Source of the DNA: Nocardia nova NBRC 15556
Lineage (GTDB): Bacteria; Actinomycetota; Actinomycetes; Mycobacteriales; Mycobacteriaceae
DNA length: 64,000 nucleotides
Assembly: GCF_001613005.1 (NCBI RefSeq)
Contig: NZ_BDBN01000058.1
Span: forward strand, 1-64,000
Reading direction: 5' to 3'
Part shown: positions 50,802 to 59,345 of the stretch, in pieces
Numbering within the stretch: the first letter of the stretch is position 1
Layout of the letters: each line of letters begins with the position of its first letter
The notes under the pieces: generated by a model
Told to the model about the DNA's origin: nothing
Database searches by the model: none
Seen by the model: only the letters and a program-made list of their open reading frames with translations
Position numbers and translations under genes: made by a program

Positions 50802-51547
50802 GCGGTCAGCCGCTCGCGCGCCTCGACCAGCGACGGGCCGTACCAGGTGAGATCGCGGCCGCTCACCAGGGCGACCGGGATGCCCGGAAACGCCTCCGGG
50901 CCGTCGGTCGCGGTGAACACGTACGGCTCGTCCGGCAGCACCGCCAGCCGAACACCCTGTACCAGTTCGGATTCCGTCACCGTGGGATAGCGCTCGGGAC
51001 CCGTGGCGTGCACCAGGTTCAGCCCCAGGCGTCCGGCCAGGTCCGCGGTGAACGTATCGCGACCGACCACCATCCACGGCTTGCGCCAGATCGGGATCAC
51101 CGCATCGATCGGCGGATGCGGCGCGGGCGCGAACCAGACCGCGCGGGCCTGGGTCAGCCACGACGGCACCGCGCCGCCCAGGGCGATACCGAACAGTCGC
51201 GTCATCGAGGTGAACGCCTCGTCCACGGTGCGAATCCTGGTGACCCACACCGGAATTCCCGCCTCGCGCATCCGCTCGACATCGAGGCGGCGGTTCTCCT
51301 CCTGATTGCACACCACCAGATCCGGCGCCAGCTCGGCGATCCGGCGCAGATTCGGATTCTTCGTCCCCCGCACCCGTTCGACCGCCAGCTCCGGCGGATG
51401 GGTACACCAGTCGGTGGCGGCGAGCAGCAACTCCGGGCGGCTCGCCGCGATCGCTTCGGTCAGCGACGGAACCAGCGAGATCACCCGGCGGACCGGACGC
51501 CGCAGCGCAACCGCGGCATTCAGATCGTCGACGAGATCTTCGGGCAC
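50774..51547 (-). CDS. Helical-backbone metal receptor without signal peptide
   Basis: 257 aa resembling the BtuF/FepB class III binding proteins: RRVISLVPSLTEAIAASRPELLLAATDWCTHPP, LRRIAELAPDLVVCNQEENRRLDVERMREAGIPVWV, VGRDTFTADLAGRLGLNLV. There is no signal peptide or lipobox, so it should be cytosolic, unlike true transporter partners; such free-standing members are annotated as cobalamin-binding or metal-receptor proteins of unknown role. GTG 51547 has TATGCT 6 nt upstream, suggesting a leaderless mRNA. Confidence 0.82.
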   Translation of the reverse strand: MPEDLVDDLNAAVALRRPVRRVISLVPSLTEAIAASRPELLLAATDWCTHPPELAVERVRGTKNPNLRRIAELAPDLVVCNQEENRRLDVERMREAGIPVWVTRIRTVDEAFTSMTRLFGIALGGAVPSWLTQARAVWFAPAPHPPIDAVIPIWRKPWMVVGRDTFTADLAGRLGLNLVHATGPERYPTVTESELVQGVRLAVLPDEPYVFTATDGPEAFPGIPVALVSGRDLTWYGPSLVEARERLTAQLARVVGS

Positions 51548-51563
51548 GAGGCCAGCATAGGGG

Positions 51564-52352
51564 CTAGCCGGAGCTCTCGAGGGCGCGGTACAGGGCACGG
51601 AGTTCCCGCATACCGGCCTCGGCGACGGCTTCGTCCTCACTGGTCATCCGCAACGCCTGCCGCAGGGGAATCGGATCGAGGTCCTCGATCGCCGCACGGA
51701 ACTGCGGTGCCGGCAGCTCGGGCAGCGCGACGTTCTCGCCGTAGAGGTCGTCGGAGATCGTCGGGCCGCTGTCCTCCTGCACCCCGCGAATCAGAGTGTC
51801 GAGATCGAGGCCACGCAGGGTCAGCATGATGGCCGGGGACTCGTCGAGGCGTTCGGCCACGATGTAGCACAGCGCGGCGACGTGCTTGCACGGCCAGCCG
51901 TCGTCCGGGCAGGTGCAGGAGAAATCGAGTTCGGCGGCGGTGCCGGGCAGCAACAGCGGACCGAGCTCCTGCGGCAGGGCGCCGGAGGCGAGCTGGGCGA
52001 GCATGCCCGGTGTGCCGCGGACCTGCTCGACCAGCTCGTCCAGCCGGTCGTCGCGCAACACCCGCAGCGTCAGCACAGAGGTGAACGGCCGCGGTTGACT
52101 GCCCTGGACCTCGGCGGCCACCGCCCCGGGCTCGATGTGGTAGCTGACCACCTGCCCCGAGCGGGCGTAGGTGCGCCCCCGGGAGAGCCGACCCGCATCC
52201 GCGACCTCCTCCACAGCTTCCAGAAAGGCCCGGCCCCACCAGGTTCGCGCGAAAGACCCACGGCGGCTGCGTGGTTCGACGCCGCCGCGCACCGGGCGGC
52301 GCTTCCCGTAGACGCTGAAATCGGGGACCGGGAAATCGGGTGCCGGACTCAT
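51564..52352 (-). CDS. SWIM zinc-finger protein paired with an Snf2 helicase
   Basis: 262 aa. The SWIM finger is CTCPDDGWPCKHVAALCYIVAERLD (CxC...CxH, residues about 145-169). N-terminal RRGSFARTWWGRAFLEAVEEVADAGRLSRGRTYARSGQVVSY is the conserved leader of this actinobacterial family. SWIM fingers bind DNA or proteins. Its ATG overlaps the helicase stop by 4 nt, and the same pair recurs in many actinobacteria, so the two very likely form one complex, presumably in DNA repair or remodelling. Confidence 0.88.
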   Translation of the reverse strand: MSPAPDFPVPDFSVYGKRRPVRGGVEPRSRRGSFARTWWGRAFLEAVEEVADAGRLSRGRTYARSGQVVSYHIEPGAVAAEVQGSQPRPFTSVLTLRVLRDDRLDELVEQVRGTPGMLAQLASGALPQELGPLLLPGTAAELDFSCTCPDDGWPCKHVAALCYIVAERLDESPAIMLTLRGLDLDTLIRGVQEDSGPTISDDLYGENVALPELPAPQFRAAIEDLDPIPLRQALRMTSEDEAVAEAGMRELRALYRALESSG

Positions 52353-55207
52353 TCGCCGACCGCCTCGGCGCCGAGCGCGAACAGATCGCGCAATTCGTCG
52401 GTACTCAGTTCGGTGATCCAGTTCTCCCCGGTGCCGACGGTGAGATTCGCCAATTCCTGTTTGCCGGTGAGCATATCGTCGATGCGCTCCTCGATGGTGT
52501 CGACACAGACCAGTTTGCGCACCTGCACATCGCGGCGCTGACCGATGCGGAAGGCGCGGTCGGTGGCCTGATTCTCCACCGCCGGATTCCACCAGCGGTC
52601 CAGGTGCACCACGTGATTGGCGGCCGTGAGATTGAGGCCCGTACCACCGGCCTTCAGGGACAGAACCATGATGGGCGGTCCGTCGGACTCGGCGAAGCGT
52701 TCCACCATCCCGTCGCGGCGCTTCTTGGCGACACCGCCGTGCAGGAACGGGATCGCGGTGCCGAACCGCTCGCTCAGATACGGCGTGATCAGATCGCCGA
52801 ATTCCCGGAACTGGGTGAACAGCAGCGCCCGCTCCCCCTCGGCCAGCACCGACTCCAGCACATCCTCGACCAGGGCCAGCTTGCCGGAGCGGTGGCGCCC
52901 CCGCCGCAGCAGCGCCGATCCGTCGCCGAGGTAGTGCGCGGGATGGTTGCACACCTGTTTCAGCCTGGTGAGCGCGGCCAGGACCGCACCCCGGCGAGCC
53001 ATGTTCACCGCGCTGGAGCCGGTACCCCGGGAAGCCTTCAGCTGCGCGAGCATGTCGTCGACCACCGCCTGATACAGCGCGGCCTGCTCGACCGTGAGGT
53101 TGGCGCGCACCGTCATCTCGAACTTCTCCGGCAGATCCGAGATGACCGAGGGATCGGTTTTCACTCGGCGCAGGACGAACGGTGCGGTGACGGCGCGCAG
53201 GCGGCTGACGGCGTTCTCGTCGTGTTCGCGTTCGATCGGCACCGCGAAGCGGGCGTGGAATTCCGACGATTTGCCCAGCACGTTCGGCGCCGCGAAATCG
53301 AGAATCGACCGCAATTCCTCGAGCCGGTTCTCCACCGGAGTGCCGGTCAGCGCCAGCCGATGCCGGGCCGGAATCGCGCGGGCGGCGCGAGCCTGACGGG
53401 TCGCGGCGTTCTTGATGTGCTGCGCCTCGTCGAGGACGACACGCTCCCAGGGCTGGCGCTTCAACTCCTCGACATCGCGCGCCAGCAGCGCGTAGGTGGT
53501 CAGCACCAGGTCGGAATCGGTCACGGCCGCGTCCAGCTCCGGACCGGAGCGTCGTGACGAGCCGTGATGCACCAGCACCCGCAGCCCGGGGGCGAAGCGT
53601 TCGGTTTCGCGTTGCCAATTGCCGACCACCGACATCGGGCACACCAGCAGAGTCGGCCCCGGGACGGAATCGGTTGCGGGACTTTCGTTCTCGTGCAGAA
53701 GTAGCGCGAGCACCTGCACCGTCTTGCCGAGGCCCATATCGTCGGCGAGGATGGCGCCGCAACCGAGACGATTCATCGTCGCGAGCCAAGACAGTCCGCG
53801 CAGCTGGTAGGGGCGCAGCTGCGCCTTCAAGCCGGCGGGCGGGTCGACTGGATCGCCGGAGTGGACACCGTCGAACAGTTCGCGAACCCAGCCGGTCGCC
53901 GTGACCTCCTCGATCGGCACCTGGCGCACCTGCGTGGCGGCGATCTCGCCCAGAAGCTGGGTCAGGGTCGCCGGGCGTTCGTCGACCTTGCCCTCCAGAT
54001 AGGCGGCCGCGGCGGCCAGGCTGCGCTGATCGGCCTGCACCCAGTGGCCGCGCAGCCGCACCAGATCCGATTTGGCCTGGATGAGCCGGCTCATTTCCGC
54101 CGGCGTGAGGACGGTATCGCCCAGGGCCAGTTCCCAGCGGTAGGAGACCAATCCACTGAGTCCGACCGCGGTTTCGGTCGCGGCCGGGGACTGCACCCGC
54201 AGCCGCATACTCGGCGAGACGATGCGCCATGCGCGCGGCAGCATCAGATGCACACCGGCCGAACGCAATTCGTGCGCACCGTGGGCGACCAGCTCCTGCA
54301 CGACCGGCGTCGGGAGCAGGAAATCCATTCCGTACGGATCGCGCGGGACCTGCTGCAGCCGCGGGTATGCCTGGATCGCGGCCGCCACCTTCTCCCCGGC
54401 GAGCCGGATCAACGCCGGGTCGCCCTGGATCGGAACCGGTTGCGGCGCTTCACCTTCCGAGCGGAGACAGACTTCGAGCCGCCACAGGGCGTCGACCGCC
54501 TGCGGGTCGTCGTCGGGATCGTCGTCCGGTTCGAGTAGGCGCAGCACCAGTTCGGGCTCGCCGGCGGTGAGGCTCGCGCGCCACTCGTCGAGCACCGAGG
54601 CCACCCGATGCGATCCCGATTCCAGCGGGACCTCCGCGACCAGCGCTGCCGTCAGCGGATGCGACGGTTCCCGGACACTCAGCTCGAGCCGGACGAGCGG
54701 GTCGGCGAGTTCGGCGACGAAATCCTCGAGGATCGAGGACGCGGACCGGGCATCGGGCACCCGCAGCGCGGGCGGCATCGCCGCGGCCAGTTCGGCCAGC
54801 CAGGCCCGTTGCCGCCGGCCGCCGACCAGCCGCCACCGCACCCACCACTCGCCGTCGGCGCGATGCAGTTCGGGCACGATCCGCCCCGCCCGGACCCAGC
54901 GCCGCAGTCCCCGGGCCGCATGCGCGAGAAACCGCAGATCCGCCGCCACCGCCGTGTCGGGCAGCGGCTGAGTGAGGACGCGGGCGGCCACCTCCGGCGC
55001 CAGGGCGTGCCCTCGCACCTCGACGACCTCCGGCCCGGAATCTCCCGCCACCAGGACCCGCACCCGATGCCGAAACCGCGCAGTCCGCGCGATCGTCCCC
55101 AGCGGATCGGGCAGCTCACCCCCGGCGTCCGCGGCCGGCTGCGCCGCCGACCCGGGCAGGCGCCAGAGCACCAACCCCGATCCGGGCGACCACAAACCGT
55201 GCAGCAT
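52349..55207 (-). CDS. Snf2/Rad54-family DEAD/DEAH-box helicase
   Basis: 952 aa from ATG 55207; a TTG 12 nt upstream is possible. The first half (to about 480) is a family-specific region with SNF2-N-terminal repeats. Then the Snf2 motor: AILADDMGLGKTVQVLALLL (motif I), LVCPMSVVGNWQRE (Ia), VVLDEAQHIKNAAT (II), LALTGTPVENRLEELRSI (III), and C-terminal lobe LLFTQFREFGDLITPYL, GGTGLNLTAANHVVHLDRWWNP and QATDRAFRIGQRRDVQV. It is a DNA translocase rather than a strand-separating helicase. Translationally coupled to the SWIM protein. Confidence 0.94.
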   Translation of the reverse strand: MLHGLWSPGSGLVLWRLPGSAAQPAADAGGELPDPLGTIARTARFRHRVRVLVAGDSGPEVVEVRGHALAPEVAARVLTQPLPDTAVAADLRFLAHAARGLRRWVRAGRIVPELHRADGEWWVRWRLVGGRRQRAWLAELAAAMPPALRVPDARSASSILEDFVAELADPLVRLELSVREPSHPLTAALVAEVPLESGSHRVASVLDEWRASLTAGEPELVLRLLEPDDDPDDDPQAVDALWRLEVCLRSEGEAPQPVPIQGDPALIRLAGEKVAAAIQAYPRLQQVPRDPYGMDFLLPTPVVQELVAHGAHELRSAGVHLMLPRAWRIVSPSMRLRVQSPAATETAVGLSGLVSYRWELALGDTVLTPAEMSRLIQAKSDLVRLRGHWVQADQRSLAAAAAYLEGKVDERPATLTQLLGEIAATQVRQVPIEEVTATGWVRELFDGVHSGDPVDPPAGLKAQLRPYQLRGLSWLATMNRLGCGAILADDMGLGKTVQVLALLLHENESPATDSVPGPTLLVCPMSVVGNWQRETERFAPGLRVLVHHGSSRRSGPELDAAVTDSDLVLTTYALLARDVEELKRQPWERVVLDEAQHIKNAATRQARAARAIPARHRLALTGTPVENRLEELRSILDFAAPNVLGKSSEFHARFAVPIEREHDENAVSRLRAVTAPFVLRRVKTDPSVISDLPEKFEMTVRANLTVEQAALYQAVVDDMLAQLKASRGTGSSAVNMARRGAVLAALTRLKQVCNHPAHYLGDGSALLRRGRHRSGKLALVEDVLESVLAEGERALLFTQFREFGDLITPYLSERFGTAIPFLHGGVAKKRRDGMVERFAESDGPPIMVLSLKAGGTGLNLTAANHVVHLDRWWNPAVENQATDRAFRIGQRRDVQVRKLVCVDTIEERIDDMLTGKQELANLTVGTGENWITELSTDELRDLFALGAEAVGE

Positions 55208-55395
55208 GTCCCCATCCAATCAGCCACCACCGACACGCCCGTCCGTGGCCGGTGCGGAGGCGAGCAGTGCACAGACCGCGCATGACGGTACTGCCCGGCT
55301 GTACCGCAGCGCGCCATCCGGACGTATCGAACGAACGCACCCCGTGCGTGACTTCCGGTGCGGAAGTTGTCGGGCGGGGTCGGTAGATCTGCGTT

Positions 55396-56097
55396 ATGCG
55401 GTGGGGACGAGGTTTCGGATGGGCGGCGGGGATCGTCGTGCTGGTGACGGTGGCGGGGTGTGGGGTGATCGGAGGGCCCGAACCCGCGCCGGGGAGCCCG
55501 AGCCGGGCCCGGATCGAGCAGTTGCTGGGTGCGGTGGCCGTGGTGGCCCGGCGGCCGCACCCGGGCGGGTACGACCGGGACTGCGGGACGGGGCACGGAT
55601 GCGTGTTCGGACCGGCGTGGTCGGACGACCAGGACGGGCCGGGCGGGCACGACGGGTGCGATTCGCGCAACGGAGTGCTGGCACGGCAGCTGCGCGAGGT
55701 GCGATTCCGGCCGGGTACCGACGATTGTGTGGTGCTCGCGGGCACGCTGCGGGATCCGTACACCGGCCGCGCGATCACCTTCGACAAGGCGCGGGCCCGG
55801 GAGGTGCAGATCGACCACGTCTACCCGCTGGCCGCCGCCTGGGATCTGGGTGCGGCGGCCTGGTCGCCCGAACAGCGGATGCGCTTCGCCAACGACATCG
55901 AATTCAATCTGCTGGCCGTCGACGGCCCGGCCAATATGGACAAGGGCGACCGCACACCCGCCGACTGGCTTCCCCCCGCCGGCGCCTATCACTGCTTCTA
56001 CGCCGGCAAATATCTCACCACCGCGGCGCAGTACCGATTGCCGATCACCGCCGCCGACCACGCCGCGCTCGCCCGCATCGCACGGCAATGCCCCTGA
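55396..56097 (+). CDS. Exported HNH/DUF1524 nuclease lipoprotein
   Basis: 233 aa. The signal peptide GWAAGIVVLVTVAGC has lipobox VAGC. The mature part contains paired cysteines and the DUF1524 (GmrSD C-terminal) HNH-like core: DPYTGRAITF, VQIDHVYPLAAAWDLGA (catalytic Asp-His), and FANDIEFNLLAVDGPANMDKGDRTPADWLPP (Asn). Such exported nucleases are widespread in actinobacteria; nutrient or extracellular DNA degradation is the usual inference, not demonstrated. It is divergent from the Snf2 gene (188 nt) and convergent with the TetR gene. Confidence 0.85.
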   Translation: MRWGRGFGWAAGIVVLVTVAGCGVIGGPEPAPGSPSRARIEQLLGAVAVVARRPHPGGYDRDCGTGHGCVFGPAWSDDQDGPGGHDGCDSRNGVLARQLREVRFRPGTDDCVVLAGTLRDPYTGRAITFDKARAREVQIDHVYPLAAAWDLGAAAWSPEQRMRFANDIEFNLLAVDGPANMDKGDRTPADWLPPAGAYHCFYAGKYLTTAAQYRLPITAADHAALARIARQCP

Positions 56098-56150
56098 TGC
56101 GACGATCGGCTCGGCCGATACTCGCGAACTGTTTGCCGGCCCGGTCGAAC

Positions 56151-56819
56151 TTATTCGCCCGCATCCAGTCGCCGGAGCAGCCGCTGGGCGGCGGCGCGCA
56201 GCGCGGCCGGGTCGTCGGTGACACCGAGTACCCGCAGCGCGGCGTCGGGGATGGCGGTTTCCGCGTAGTCGGGGGCGGTGCCCTCGTCGGAGCGAATGTT
56301 GATAACCGTTTCCACCATCCGGAAGGGCAGGACATGCGCGCCGGGGACGCCGGCGGGTGCGGCCTCGATCGCCGCCGCCGCCAGTTCCTCGTAGTGGCGG
56401 CGCAACCGGGCCCGGCGGCTGCGGAAGTCGGCGAATCGGTCGCTGCGCAGTTCGGGCAGCAGATACAGCGCGCCGAGATTCCATTTGGCGGCGCACAGCT
56501 GGCGCACGTCGGCCCGGGCCAGTGCGTACAGCCGCACCGCGGCCGGATCGGGTTCGGCACGCAACCGCTCGGCCAATTCCAAAGGGCCGGTGATGGTTTC
56601 GGCGAGCAGGGCGTCCAGGATGTCGTCCTTGGCGGCGAAGTGGTGATAGAGCGACGCCTGCCGGATACCGACCGCGTCGGCGATACCGCGCGTGGACGTG
56701 CTGCCGTACCCGTTGGCCGTGAACAATTCCGCTGCGGCGTCGAGGATCTCGGCGCGCGGTGTCCGCCCGCGACGGCTGCGCTGATCGACGCGAGGACGGC
56801 CCGGACCCAGGTGTGTCAC
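56151..56819 (-). CDS. TetR-family regulator of the urea/guanidine gene cluster
   Basis: 222 aa from GTG 56819 (AGGA seven nt upstream). Helix-turn-helix: PRAEILDAAAELFTANGYGSTSTRGIADAVGIRQASLYHHFAAKDDILDALL. The C-terminal domain is unassigned. It is divergent from the permease gene; two similar 14-bp sites stand in the 217-nt intergenic region. The ligand could be the imported nitrogen compound or a pathway intermediate. Confidence 0.9.
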   Translation of the reverse strand: MTHLGPGRPRVDQRSRRGRTPRAEILDAAAELFTANGYGSTSTRGIADAVGIRQASLYHHFAAKDDILDALLAETITGPLELAERLRAEPDPAAVRLYALARADVRQLCAAKWNLGALYLLPELRSDRFADFRSRRARLRRHYEELAAAAIEAAPAGVPGAHVLPFRMVETVINIRSDEGTAPDYAETAIPDAALRVLGVTDDPAALRAAAQRLLRRLDAGE

Positions 56820-56897
56820 CGTCTCATCCTGCCATCGCCACCGCCACGCGGACCGGCTCTACGCCGCGCACCACGTCCCACCTGCGGTTGTGAAATA

Positions 56898-57007
56898 TCT
56901 GTCACTCGACAGAAATACCGGCAACGCAGACGTTACGCGGGTTACCGCAAGCGATACACAGCCGTCACCGAAAGCGCGATCCGGCCCGCAAAACTGTCAC
57001 CTGATAG
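56898..57007. promoter_or_regulatory. Two operator-like CTGTCAC...GA(C/T)AG boxes
   Basis: Box A CTGTC-ACTC-GACAG (56899-56912, extended to TCTGTC/GACAGA) is a perfect dyad 80 nt before tetR. Box B CTGTC-ACCT-GATAG (56994-57007) has one mismatch and lies 29 nt before the permease ATG. Centres are 95 nt apart, so one repressor could control both directions, box B lying in the permease leader or promoter. Confidence 0.65.
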
Positions 57008-57036
57008 ATATTGGCCGCGACGCCGAAGGACAGCCC

Positions 57037-58560
57037 ATGGCCATCACGCTCGATCCCCCCTCGCAATCCCCGATCGGTGACAGCGCCGATCTCGAACGTT
57101 TCGGATATCAGCCGGTGCTGCATCGCAAACTCGGCCGTTACGCCTCGTTCGCCGCGGGATTCTCCTTCGTCTCGATCCTCACCACCATCTTCCAATTCTT
57201 CGGATTCGGTTACGGTTTCGGCGGCGGCGCGTTCTTCTGGACCTGGCCGATCGTGTTCGCCGGCCAGTTCCTCGTCGCGCTGAATTTCGCGGAACTCGCC
57301 GCGCGCTATCCCATCTCGGGCTGCATCTACCAGTGGTCGCGCCGGCTCGCCGGTGAGGTGGTCGGCTGGTTCGCGGGCTGGATGATGATCATCGCCCAGA
57401 TCGTCACCGCCGCCGCGGCCGCCATCGCGCTACAGGTGGTCCTGCCCTCGATCTGGAGCGGCTTCCAACTGGTCGGCACCGATACCGCCCTCACCTCCAC
57501 CGACGGCGCGGCGAACGCGGTCCTGCTGGGCAGCGTGCTGCTCGTGATCACGACGGTGATCAATGTGATCGGCATCGATCTGATGGCCCGGATCAATTCG
57601 ATCGGCGTCACCGTCGAAATCGTGGGTGTGCTCGCCGTCATCGCCCTGTTCTTCACCCATACCGAACGCGGCGCCGATGTGGTCCTGCAGACCGACCAGG
57701 CGGCGCCCGGCCCGTACTGGGCGGCGTTTCTGGTCTCCGGCTTGATGGCCGCCTACGTGATGGTCGGATTCGATTCCGCCGGAGAGCTTTCCGAGGAGAC
57801 CAAGAATCCGCGCCGGGTCGCACCGCGCACCATCCTGCTGGCGCTCGCCGCCTCCGCCCTCGGCGGCGGCCTGCTCCTGCTGGGCGCGTTGATGGCCGCA
57901 CCGAGCGTCAGCGACGGTCACCTGGCCACCGACGGACTGGCCTACGTGATCACCGCCAAACTCGACAGTCCGGCGGGCACCGTGCTGCTGAGCTGTGTCG
58001 CGGTGGCGATCACGGTGTGCACCTTGGCCATTCAGACCGCGGGTTCACGGCTGATCTTCTCGATGGCCCGCGACGGCCGCCTGCCGTTCGCGTCTCGGCT
58101 GGCCGCCGTGCACCCGCGCTTCGGCACCCCGATCCTGCCCGCGGTGATCATCGGCGTGCTCGCCGTGGCGCTGCTGGTGGTGAATCTCGGCAACGCCGCG
58201 CTGTTCGCGACGCTGGCCAGCGTCTGCATCGTGACGCTGTATGTGGCATATCTGCTGGTCACCGTGCCGCTGCTGATCCGGCGGCTGCGCGGGCTGCCCG
58301 CCGCCGAGCCCGGCCTGTTCTCGCTGGGTCGCTACGGCATCGCGGTGAACGTCGCGGCGGTGGTGTGGGGCATCGCGATGGCGGTGAATCTGGCCTGGCC
58401 GCGCGCCGAGGTGTACACGCCCGCCGGTGGCGGCTGGTGGATGCTCTGGGCCGCACCGCTGTTCCTGCTCCTGACCGTCGCGGTGGGCGCGGTCGTGCAC
58501 CGCATCGTCACACCCCGCGCCGCGGCGGCCGAGGCCCGGCCCGCGCCGCAACCCGCCTGA
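57037..58560 (+). CDS. APC-family permease of the urea carboxylase cluster
   Basis: 507 aa with about twelve membrane helices, ATG 57037 after AAGGA. Family features: FGFGYGFGGGAFFWTWPIVFAGQFLVALNFAELAARYPISGCIYQWS (helices 1-3 with the Gly-rich break), GFDSAGELSEETKNPRR in the central loop, and AVHPRFGTPILP. APC permeases of this type are regularly next to urea carboxylase or DUF1989 genes and likely import the nitrogen substrate (urea, guanidine or an amine). First gene of the operon. Confidence 0.92.
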   Translation: MAITLDPPSQSPIGDSADLERFGYQPVLHRKLGRYASFAAGFSFVSILTTIFQFFGFGYGFGGGAFFWTWPIVFAGQFLVALNFAELAARYPISGCIYQWSRRLAGEVVGWFAGWMMIIAQIVTAAAAAIALQVVLPSIWSGFQLVGTDTALTSTDGAANAVLLGSVLLVITTVINVIGIDLMARINSIGVTVEIVGVLAVIALFFTHTERGADVVLQTDQAAPGPYWAAFLVSGLMAAYVMVGFDSAGELSEETKNPRRVAPRTILLALAASALGGGLLLLGALMAAPSVSDGHLATDGLAYVITAKLDSPAGTVLLSCVAVAITVCTLAIQTAGSRLIFSMARDGRLPFASRLAAVHPRFGTPILPAVIIGVLAVALLVVNLGNAALFATLASVCIVTLYVAYLLVTVPLLIRRLRGLPAAEPGLFSLGRYGIAVNVAAVVWGIAMAVNLAWPRAEVYTPAGGGWWMLWAAPLFLLLTVAVGAVVHRIVTPRAAAAEARPAPQPA

Positions 58561-58592
58561 GGAACCTTTTCATCCGACTGCGAGGAGACACC

Positions 58593-59345
58593 ATGTCCGC
58601 AACCGCCTCCACCGTCGGCGCCCGCGACCACGCGCGAGCGCAAGCCGCGGCCGCCACCGTCGCCGGCCCCGACCTGCCGGACGGCCTCGACACCACGAAA
58701 GTGACCTTCGCCCAACGGGTTCCGGGCAACGGATACACCACCGCGGTGCTCGCCCGCGGCACCCGGCTCCGGCTGGCCGATCCGGACGGCGCCGCCGGTG
58801 CCCACCTGCTGCTCCTGCGGGCCGAGGCACCGTGGGAACGGTTGAACGTCGCCGACACGATCAAGGTGCCGTGGCAGGCCTACCCGGGCCCGGGCCATCC
58901 GCTGCTCTCGGATCAAGGGCGCGTCCTCGCCACGATCGTCGCCGACACGTCCGGCCGGCACGACACGCTGTGCGGCCCGACCCCCGAGGTACGGCGAACG
59001 CTGCGGGTCGCGGGAGCGAAACACGGTCTCACACCGCGCGATATCGGCCCTTCGGTCGCACTGTTCCGCGGTGTGCGGGTCGGCGCGGACGGCACCCTCA
59101 CCGCCACCGGCAGCGCCGGCCCGGGCAGCTCGGTCGAATTGCTGATCCACCTGCCGCTGACGGTCCTGATCGCCAACGGCACGCATCCGCTCGACGACCG
59201 GCCCGCCACGCCGCTCGACGTCGTCGCCTGGCGCGGCGCCGGGGAGCCGGACGGCACCGAAGACACCGAGCCGGAATATCGCCGGGCCGTGCAAAATACC
59301 GAACAGGCCTGGCTGGCCGCACACGATCCGGAGGCGATCGCATGA
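58593..59345 (+). CDS. Urea carboxylase-associated DUF1989 protein, first subunit
   Basis: 250 aa, ATG 58593 with GAGGAG six nt upstream. DUF1989 domain: NGYTTAVLARGTRLRLADPDGAAGAHLLLLRAEAPWERLNVADTIKVPWQAY, TSGRHDTLCGP and SVALFRGVRVGADGTL. In clusters with a carboxylase and allophanate hydrolase, two DUF1989 proteins form the carboxyguanidine deiminase CgdAB, which frees ammonia from carboxyguanidine to give allophanate. It overlaps the second subunit by 4 nt. Whether this host uses it for guanidine is inferred from family knowledge. Confidence 0.87.
   Translation: MSATASTVGARDHARAQAAAATVAGPDLPDGLDTTKVTFAQRVPGNGYTTAVLARGTRLRLADPDGAAGAHLLLLRAEAPWERLNVADTIKVPWQAYPGPGHPLLSDQGRVLATIVADTSGRHDTLCGPTPEVRRTLRVAGAKHGLTPRDIGPSVALFRGVRVGADGTLTATGSAGPGSSVELLIHLPLTVLIANGTHPLDDRPATPLDVVAWRGAGEPDGTEDTEPEYRRAVQNTEQAWLAAHDPEAIA

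Noticed and set aside
51564..54230. 888-codon reading that seems to join the helicase region and SWIM protein
   Set aside because: Its first two thirds are an out-of-frame shadow of the Snf2 gene; only the last 262 residues are the real SWIM protein starting at ATG 52352.
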